From Hypomyces perniciosus (lineage: Eukaryota > Ascomycota > Sordariomycetes > Hypocreales > Hypocreaceae), in the NCBI GenBank assembly GCA_008477525.1, contig SPDT01000007.1, positions 1,178,001 through 1,242,000 of the forward strand: 64,000 nt of DNA, in the 5' to 3' direction. Below are positions 55,624 through 64,000 of the stretch, piece by piece. Every line of letters starts with the position of its first letter. Within the stretch, counting starts at the first letter, position 1. The notes below the pieces were generated by a model. It was not told the DNA's origin. It saw only the letters and a list, made by a program, of their open reading frames with translations, and searched no databases. Made by a program: the position numbers and the translations under genes.

Positions 55624-57480
55624 ATGGACTCGAAGGGCACGTCTGGTTCTGCCGCCGCTGCCGGCGGTGGCGGTGACGCTCTCAATGACTCAATTGTCCG
55701 GCGATCAACTGGTGTCGACTTCAAAACATGGCCAATGTCGAAAACAAGGGCCTTGGTGTCACTATCGCTCCTGCGGCTGCAAGTGGTGATGATGCGGGTT
55801 CTATTGCGCCGTCAGGGACACGTCTCCCGGCTACGCAAGGGATGTCGTGGAGGAAGATCAGGACTACGTTTTCTCACGTATGCGAAATTTATCGGCCCGG
55901 GCTTCATGATTTCCGTGGCTTACAGTGAGTTCTGTTCTGATTTTGAACAGCTCGGTGAGAGAAAAGTTCAAAGAAACTAATGGTGCTGCATGCAGTTGAT
56001 CCTGGAAACTACGCCACTGACATTGCGGCCGGAGCATCCTATCGCTTCAAGCTCCTATTCATTGTCTTGCTCAGCAACCTCTTCGCCATTGTGTTACAGA
56101 GTCTTGCCATCCGACTGGGCACCATCACCGGCATGGACCTCGCGACAGCATGTCGTGTGCATCTGCCGCGATGGCTGAACTACTTTCTCTACGCGCTAGC
56201 CGAAGTTGCCATCATCGCAACCGATCTTGCAGAGGTAGGATAGGCAGAAGCGCCCATGGTTAAGAATCTCTCACTAACGATCCGTTCAGGTCATCGGCAC
56301 GGCTATTGCCCTAAACCTCCTGATCCCAAAATTGCCCTTGGTTGCTGGCTGTGCTATTTCTATCGTCGACGTCATGTTTCTCCTGATCTTCTACCGACCA
56401 GAGGGTGATATGAGGGGACTTCGAGCGTTTGAGTTCTTCGTTGTGCTCTTGGTCCTCGGCGTCGTTATCTGCTTCTGTATTCAACTATCTCTGATTCAGG
56501 AGACTAGTGTCGGGGAGGTCTTCAAGGGCTATCTTCCATCCAGCGCAATCATCGAATCCCAGGGGTGAGGCTTTCTCAGACTTTCAACTTTGCAATGAGA
56601 GGAGCCGTTTGGCTAACGAGAGAAATGCAGTCTGTACCAAGCATGTGGTATCCTCGGTGCTACCGTCATGCCTCACAGCTTGTACCTCGGGTCTGGCATC
56701 GTCCAGCCTCGCCTGAAAGAATATGACGCGAGAAACGGTCTCTTGCCGCAGCAGCCCACGTCGGCAGCGTCGTCGACCATTGATGGTGATTTTGATAAGG
56801 CTGTCTATATCCCGTCTCTCGCCGCCATGAAGCATTCGCTCAAGTACTCGATCACGGAGCTGTCCGTATCACTCTTCACGTTCGCCCTCTTTGTCAACTC
56901 GGCCATCCTCATCGTCGCCGGCGCCTCGCTATACGGTAACCCCGACGCTCTTACTTCAGATATTTTCGGCATTCACGCCTTGCTGTCCCAGACCATCGCT
57001 CCGGCTGCGGGCCTCGTCTTCGCATTGGCGCTGCTGCTGTCCGGTGTCTCGGCGGGCATTATCTGCACCATTGCCGGCCAAATGCTCAGCGAGGGTGCTC
57101 TTCGGTGGAAGATCAGGCCCTGGCTGCGACGACTCATCACCCGCTCCATCAGCATCTTGCCAGCCATTGTCATTGCCGGCGCGGTTGGGCAGAAGGGTCT
57201 TGACACTGCCTTGACAGCCTCTCAGGTCATACTCAGCACTGTGCTGCCGTTTATAACACTCCCGCTTATTTACTTCACGGCAAGGGCCAAGTACATGACG
57301 GTGCAGCCAGGCATGGCACGGTTCCAGCACGAGTCGGATGAGGATGGCTATCCGCTTAGCCAGCCGGGCGTTGACATGTCCAACGGATGGATCGTGATCA
57401 TTATCTCTGCTCTCATTTGGCTGCTCATTACGATTATGAACGTTGCAAATCTGGTGTTGTTGGGACTGGGCGTGGCGTAA
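55624..57480 (+). CDS. NRAMP-family divalent-metal (manganese/iron) transporter (about 554 aa), with two compensating frame breaks in exon 1
   Basis: Exons 55624-55924, 55996-56234, 56290-56564 and 56631-57480. NRAMP/Smf proteins co-transport Mn, Fe or other divalent metals with protons. Hallmarks: [26 protein letters not shown] across the first junction (DPGN metal-binding motif), AEVAIIATDLAEVIGTAIALNLL, and ACGILGATVMPHSLYLGSG (TM6 metal site). Ten or eleven hydrophobic segments follow to the C-terminus. In exon 1 the protein-like sequence changes frame twice. After GVDF an A appears missing (TTCAAAACATG at 55720-55730). Before TYAKFIGPGF a T appears extra (GTTTTCTC at about 55868). The frame between (MANVENKGLG...SWRKIRTTF) looks coding. 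Both sites are short homopolymers. Manganese specificity is inferred from family only. Confidence 0.92.
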
Positions 57481-58310
57481 ATGACTATAGATGGGTTGAT
57501 GACTGCTTTTCTTTTCATTCTTATCTTGCAGTTTTTAAAGCCGGCATCGCAGTGCAAATGATAGAATTGGAATGACCCTAGAATTGATGAGATGAGAGCA
57601 TGAGGAATTAGCATCAGGACAGGTGTCATTGGTTGTCTCTCTCTCTTACATATGAGATATAAGAATATTTTTATTGCAGAGGTGGTAGGCTAAGCGTAAG
57701 CGGTTACAACTTTAACGGTGTGCCACCCACTTTCGTGATCTGTGTGATATCGTGAGCCGTGTGATAGCAGTATTAAGGAGCTGTGCGGCTTTATCGCATT
57801 GATCGGAGAACGCTCCCGCGACGTCACATTCTCTCACAGCCCCTCCTCCCCACTATATGCGTATGCGCCCAGCACACCCCCGCGTCCAAGTCGCAACATC
57901 AGACAACGATGGTCAGCCCACGTCGACTTTTGAAAAGCAGTAACTATATAAATCACGACTTTGAACAGTAAAAAGGAGACCAGGTTGTTTACACCTTTAG
58001 TGTCGCTCACCTTGCGCAGAAGCTGCCTCATTCGACCCTTTGGCTGCTTAGGTAGTCGTCACGCGAGGGGCTCATTTCATTGGGCTTACATACATACTCG
58101 TACATACATTTGGAATCCTGGCTCCGACAGTTGGCCTCAACTCCACACCGAGGAGATAGGTATCGCAACGCGCACAAAGAGCGACCCTGGGGGCTTCTTC
58201 ATATGTCTCACATTCCCACACAGCTGAACAATCCGTGAGCGCCCAGCATGTTTCCAACAGGTACGATAGCAGTCCAGCCCCCAATTCCCAGTCTCTCAGG
58301 CCTATCTGTC
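57481..58310. other. Intergenic region before LSB5
   Basis: About 830 bases, A/T-rich in the left part and more balanced to the right. No gene or distinctive element. A GTG-started extension of the LSB5 frame begins at 58235 but has no ATG. Confidence 0.5.
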
Positions 58311-59864
58311 ATGTTCAGCGTCACCTCTCATCAACTGGAAATTTCACTCTCGACAACTCATCTCCGTTTCTTATTCTACAACCATCAAGTCAGTCGCTAA
58401 CGCCATATCAGAAGAAACCTTACTCAGCCGTCACGGTCACCATCGAGAACCTCACCTCAGAGGCCTACGATGAAGAAGACCTCAGCGGCATTCCCGACCT
58501 CGTCGAGGTCATCACCCTCCAAGCCTCCGGCCCCAGCGAGGCTGCCCGCGCCATCCGGAAGAAGCTCAAGTACGGCAATGTGCACCGCCAGATCCGCGCA
58601 CTGGTCCTCCTTGACGGGCTGATCCAGAACGCCGGCCCGCGGTTCCAGCGCGCCTTTGCCGATGAACCGCTCCTCGAGAGGCTGCGCGTGTGCGGCACAT
58701 CGGAATTGTCTGATCCGGAGGTCAGGAAGAAGTGCAGGGAGCTTTTTAGCAGCTGGGCGCAGTACGGTAATAAGCCTGGTCTGGAGCGTATTGCGCGACT
58801 GCATAGGGAGCTGCCAAAAAGGAAAGTCACCGTCACGCAAGAGAGGTCCAAGGTTCTCAAGGAGACGGAAAATCCCTTTGGTGGCGATGAGGATGACGAC
58901 GAGCCATCCTCGCCGCCTGCTGGGCCATCGTCGTCAACTGGCCACCATGGATCTCATAGCCGCGGCCCATCCGTGGTTGACTCCTTTAAGCCTTCGTCTG
59001 GATCCCTGTTCAGCAGCTCCAGCTCTGATAAGGGGAAGAGGAAGAGCAAATCCAGGAGCGGCAAGAGGAAGCCGTTCAACCTCGAGGCCGAAAAGGAGCA
59101 GATGAAATCCGTCATCGCCGAGTCATCTCTCGCAGCGACAAATCTGCTCAATGTGCTGCAGACGATCAACCGCGAGAGGGAGCGTATTTCGGAGAATAAC
59201 CTAGCCGTGGAGCGGTTCGAGACTTGCAAGCAGCTCCGCCGAAGAGTTCACCGATATGTATGTCATCTACTTGGACAGAGGGGGACGAGATGTCGTAAAT
59301 GACAATCCATTTGACTTGACTAACAACGGGCATCAGATCAATTACGTCGATCATGAACAGTGGCTTGGCCCCTTACTCCACGCCAACGACGAGTTGGTCC
59401 ACGCCCTCATGACCTTTGAGCAACTAGACCAGTCCGTCGACGCCGACAGTGATTCTGACGATGAACTTGCTGAACAAGCTCACCTCTACCGGAGTACGTT
59501 CTCCTCCTCCTCCATCTTTGTACGTCCCTAAACTAACCAAATATGCCAATCAGTGGCCGCCATGAAAGGCAAAGAAGAATTGGCTGCCTCCAAGACCACC
59601 TCTCCAACCCGGGCCGCAGACCACCACCTGGACCTCTCAGGCCTGAGCCTCACCTCCTCGCCGAAGCAGGCTGCGGCCCCGGCACCGGCACCGCCCCGGC
59701 CTTCCAAGAAGCCGAGCATTTCATCCCCCCCGCGCCCGGTGCCTGTTAGACAGGATTCCGAGCCGACGGACGAGGACGAAGAGGACGAGGACGACGATCC
59801 GTTTGCGGATAAGAATGTGGTTGATGGTACGCTAGGGATGGAAAGGGGCCAACTCCGGTGGTGA
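58311..59864 (+). CDS. LSB5: Lsb5-type VHS/GAT endocytic adaptor (about 440 aa)
   Basis: Exons 58311-58319, 58412-59257, 59337-59493 and 59554-59864. Lsb5 is a GGA-like adaptor that links Las17/actin to endocytic and trafficking sites. Residues 5-150 form a VHS domain (KPYSAVTVTIENLTSE, EVITLQASGPSEAARAIRKKLKYGN, IRALVLLDGLIQNAGPRFQ). After a Ser/Lys-rich linker, residues about 255-345 form a GAT-like helical region (EAEKEQMKSVIAESSLAATNLLNVLQTINRERERI...YVDHEQWLGPLLHANDELVHALMTFEQLDQ). The acidic tail ends near DDPFADKN. The first exon is only three codons (ATG TTC AGC) and uses an unusual donor (GTCACC); it was chosen because family members start MFS-KKPYSAV. The acceptor has a GCTAAC branch site. 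That exon is the least certain part. Confidence 0.88.
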
Positions 59865-62800
59865 ATATTGTCTAGGCGTGTGTTTATGCTTTACGTTTTG
59901 TGGATCACAACTCATTATCATTCCAGGGGGGTTTCTTCTTTTCATATGTAGAATTCATGGGTGTTGAGCAAGAAAGCCCCGGTCTTGTCGATGGGAGGTT
60001 ATGGCGATTTGCGACGCTGATTTTGGTTGTAAGGGGTTGATTGTTGTTGTTGGTCAAGAGAGCTGGGGTGTTTAGATGAGTGATGATGATATGAAATGAA
60101 ACGATTCCACGAAAGAAATTATACTCTACCATCAAAGTGACTACAAAAAAACCCACTAAATGGTTGGAGGAAAAGCCATTCATATCATTTACCAATACTA
60201 CAAAGTAGATATCGACGTACCTATCTAAAGTGTCTACCTCATACAGGGTATTTTGATACATGTTGAAATCGCAACGCCACCATCAATCAGCATCAATCCT
60301 ACAGGGTAAGCAAACCCATTTCCATGCGGGCACATTTAATTCACATTTACACCTCACAGGTTGTTGTTGGCCACGAGGCAACAATCCACGTGGCCAACAA
60401 TGTCTTGATTCAAACATCTTTTTGGACCGTATCTCTCCGAGTCATGACCTCTCCCAAGTTTCTTTGCCAGCAACCAACAACACCACGGAGTATTAGCTAC
60501 ATACCAGGTAGGTGGATGCCCATCAAGGTGCCCACCCCCCCATTTGCTAGAACAGCCGAGTCCGATGTCGAACGGCCCAACAACTGTGTACTAGGTAGAC
60601 AAACCTAGCCTATTCCAGAGAGTAGCAAACTTGGATTTAATTAGCACTATGTACTACCAGCACCCCATACGAGTAGTTTCTATTATTATTTTTCAAGTCC
60701 GGTGTTGTTGGCAGACGCATTCAGCTTCAAAGCAAAGCAAACAAGGCAGGACGAGTATATGGGTCATGGAATGCCCTATTTGCATTTGTCTAACCCACTT
60801 CTCCGTACCCACTACACCGCATCTACTGCTGCAGTAATACTCCGTACTCCGTACAGAATGTGGTAGCCAAAAAGGTCAGCTGGTGGCTGTTGGGCCAAAC
60901 ATGGTGACATTTTCTCCGATGTACGGGGAATACTACGGAGTACTACTACTCGTAAAAGATAACGATCCTGGCCTGAACACTTACCGATAGGTTGGATCCA
61001 TGGATATTGTTGATTAGGTAGTAGTACGACTACTCCGTCGTCCCCACAAGTTAGTTGAGGCTGAGAATAGTAAGCATACATAAGCATGCTAGGTTGCAAA
61101 ACCTACGGTGCTGATCCGATCGTCATAATGCCAGCCCATGCGTGGGTTTGTTTCGACGAGATGGTGGACTGTCAAGGCTTCAATACTTCAATAGCTGTAT
61201 AATGTACCTTGCAAGCACGTCCATCTCTGCCACGAGGGAAGACGGCGTTCCAGGAGCTTCCGGCCCGGCAGCATCATCGGGCAGAGCGTACTTAGTGAAA
61301 CAATATGCGGCCTTAGGAATGTAACTATGTTCTTCACATTTCCGACCGGCGCGGGGGTGCACGGAGTTGCCGGTGACCCAGGCTCGAACCCTGAACAAAG
61401 AAGGATGCGTAGCGGCCGCAGTTCAGGTGATGGCAGGGTGGAAATGCGCGCATCTGATTAGGTGCCAACTATTTGGATGCACACGACGGAATAGGGTATC
61501 AATGAAATGGACCGTTTTTTTTTTGGGGTGGTAGTAGTATTGATCAACTCTGGTCCTGTGGCCAGCTGGAGTTGCGCAAACTTTTTGCTCTCAACTTTGG
61601 TGTTGGTTCAATGCCTGGGTGTTTCATCAAGCGATTGAGCCAGCGTCCGAATCTGATGACACGCATGCATGCGAGGAAATCTCGGTCCCGATCGACAATA
61701 ACAACAGCCGGACGCAATGGCCAGCCCGATGCGATTGTAAATGCGATTCTGATCACTTGCCCCAAGCTCCTTTCCGTGTAACAAAGCTTTTTTTGGGTTA
61801 GATTGGCCGAAACCACGGGCGCCTGGTCCGAGTTTCACGGTCCGGCCAGCGATTGATGAATGGTAGCGAGTCCTGTTGGGTGGCTTGGGTCCCAGGACTC
61901 GGCGTGCATGATGTTTGCCTACAAGGTGTGTGGTCTCGCAGGAAGGCGAGCGAGCATCTTCGATCCTCATCCGTCAAATCAAGCCCGCCCACACACCATT
62001 ATGCAGATCGACCTGCGAACGTGGTTCGGGGATACGAGTATTGCATGCTATCGCTTGTTTCACTTGTCTAATCTCTCATGACGGTAATACGGCTCATTTT
62101 GACAGCCGACAAGGCTGATAGATAATATGTCGGCGGCTCCTCGGATCCTGATGCGGAAAATTATGCTCCGCCAGTACGGAGAGGATGGTCAATAAAAAAA
62201 GCAAATAAATGGCTAATTGTAAACGGTGGGCCATTGAGACGTCGGGAAGAGAGAACAATGGCGAAGAGGTGACTTGGCTGCATTATTGACTGGAAGGTTC
62301 CGTTCCATATGACTGCGGCCAAGTCTCTAGGATAATAGTTGATGGGCCTGAAACGCACCGTGTTGGACGGGCGTGTTTGCATGTACATGGGGCGTGTTGC
62401 TAACTTCCCGAACCAAAGATACATAGTAGTAGTAAGTGGTACGGAAAAGGGTGATTTTGCTCGAAACCAAAATGCGAGTACGGTATCGCCGTAGGTACCT
62501 TACGGAGAACTCCTAGTCGAGTTGGCGATCGTCAAGTCACAAGACTGCCTTGCATAGGTAGGTTGTTGGTTTGTTGCGACCAGTCACCCATCCATTGTAT
62601 AGATAATTATCCTTTTGCAACAACCTGGGATATTGATATTGAACAGCAGAAGCCGTGAGCATTGACGCATGAAAAACGATGCAGAAAATGTGTATGTATG
62701 TTGAGCACGTGCATGCCGGAGGGATAAAACCAAAGAAAGGGGCGTGCGTACCCTGGTGGTCTATCGTCATCGTATGGACGGTCGATGGATCGCGGAAGCC

Positions 62801-64000
62801 AGCAGCCGATCATACACTGCTAGTACGAGCCCCGTAGTATTACCGCCCCGAAGTATGTATGAAGCAAAAAAAAAAAATGAAGCTCATCTAATACCCAAGC
62901 TCTCTCACCGGTAGTACTGACCCGGGAGCAAGGGGTGTGCTACACGCCAGGGAAGGCGGAGTCCGAGCTTGGGATGGGATGGGATGGTGGTCCAGGCTCA
63001 GGCTTCTCGAAGTCGTTGAGAACAATGCTTAAACCAACGGGAAAGTGCATTGAGGCGTGGACAGTGCGGTTGGAAGAGGCTGGCTCCAGGAGGGATAGTC
63101 CCTGTCAGGATGCTTGTTCGAGGACAAGGGCATGAGGGAGCAGTGGAGCACATGATAATCCGCAAGCGGGAAAAGAATTTCCAGAAGCCTACCAGGAGCA
63201 GCTAGGCTCATTTCCGGCTGCGCATGGGCCATCGGCGTCTCCACAGAGCCAACCAGCGAATAGTAGTACTAAATACTACTAGGTAGCAAGTGCTACGAGT
63301 ATGTATGTATGTATGTATTATTAGAGACTGACTCTGCGACAAAAGAACAAAACAAAATCACCACCACCCTTGTTGGCGTTGGCAGCGATAACGAGGACAA
63401 AAGACAACAGCCCCAATCGGCGTTTGTGTGTCACTCAATGCTTTTGGCAGATAATTGGGGACTGAGAAAGCCGGTGGAGCGCACAAAGCCACCGTTGTCA
63501 GCGCCGACCTTACGGCTAGATCAGGTCAACTCACAAGGCCAGAGAATGAATGTAGGTACTAGTACATACATAAATACTAATACTACTCCATAGACTTACC
63601 AGTACAGTTAGTATTATGGAGAATGGATCACACCACTAGTGCCCAGCCAGTATGCTGTTGTTCATCCCAAGCGGACTGGTGGTAATGACGATGTGACGGC
63701 GTGGTGGCCAGGATGGCACTACCCGACCCAGGTATCCCCCCGTGACGATCCGGGAGTTGAGGCTGTATCCGGCACAGTGCCTGTGAGTCTACCGCACACG
63801 CAGGCCATTCTGCTTGCAGTACTCCGTACTAGCAGATTCCATGGCGTTTTGTTCATCAATCCCATGTTATGAAGGAATTCTGATGGATATGACACACACC
63901 AACGCCTGAACGTGGTGATGAAACGTCCAAAGTGGCCTCGCCATATTTATATCCAGCACAGTTGAAACCACGCCGTTGCGGGAATGCATGAGCCATCATA
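59865..64000. other. 4.1-kb region without a recognised gene
   Basis: Only short, non-conserved open frames. TACTCCGTA-type copies start at 60838, 60845 (overlapping), 60934 and 63820. Simple repeats include GGGAT repeats at about 62971-62988 and (GTAT)n at 63300-63318. A T9 run occurs near 61520 and an A10-type run near 62866. No RNA gene, transposon protein or long repeat recognised. Genes may continue beyond the right edge. Confidence 0.5.

Noticed and set aside
61370..61400. T-arm-like sequence near 61380
   Set aside because: Only the T-loop resemblance is present; no matching acceptor or anticodon stem nearby.
1..64000. CRISPR arrays, bacterial operons or phage elements
   Set aside because: Intron-bearing genes and nuclear tRNAs show a eukaryotic chromosome, and no spaced direct-repeat array was found.

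Overview
The window is nuclear DNA of a filamentous ascomycete, most likely a Sordariomycete and probably Hypocreales. Genes carry short introns of about 45-100 nt with GT..AG ends and CTAAC/CTGAC branch sites. Both tRNA genes contain introns. The gene set is typical of the group: a QDE-2-type Argonaute, the CCG-1/GRG-1 clock and glucose-repression protein, an AP-1/Yap1 bZIP factor, Foie-gras TRAPPC11, Tsr2, Rxt2, Opi3, Lsb5 and an NRAMP transporter. The order-level placement is inferred from overall protein resemblance; no marker sequence was compared.

Layout. 1-5 kb: sparse, with one small secreted cysteine-rich protein and an intron-containing tRNA-Glu. 5-14 kb: Argonaute (+), a peroxisomal alpha/beta hydrolase (-), an OB-fold protein (+) and a 14-TM MFS transporter (-). 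15-26 kb: dense housekeeping block with TRAPPC11 (-), mitoribosomal mL41 (+), a large HSL-type lipase/esterase (-), Tsr2 (+) and a BSD-domain protein (-). 26-36 kb: ccg-1 (+), yap1 (+) and an STK32/YANK-type kinase (-), each flanked by long intergenic DNA. 36-40.5 kb: no recognisable gene. 40.5-46 kb: a small conserved mitochondrial-type protein, an SDR, a class II aldolase and an amino-acid permease. 46-51 kb: sparse, with a multi-TM protein, tRNA-Pro and a degenerate gene with tubby-like resemblance. 51-60 kb: Rxt2, Opi3, NRAMP and Lsb5, all (+). 60-64 kb: no recognisable gene.

Most genes are independent housekeeping units and there is no secondary-metabolite core enzyme. Two regulatory themes appear: RNA silencing (Argonaute) and stress or chromatin control (Yap1, Rxt2, the kinase). 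The SDR, aldolase and permease could form a small nutrient-use group, but this is only positional.

Two window-wide observations stand out. First, several conserved genes (mL41, the esterase, Opi3, NRAMP) each need a one-base correction, at a short run or doublet, to restore family-conserved frames; Rxt2 has an in-frame stop. This looks more like consensus sequence error than real gene decay, but it needs checking. Second, the 9-mer TACTCCGTA (and its variant TACTTCGTA) is scattered through the intergenic DNA far above chance and was not found inside any exon, sometimes as inverted or overlapping copies, including an 11-bp inverted repeat upstream of Argonaute.
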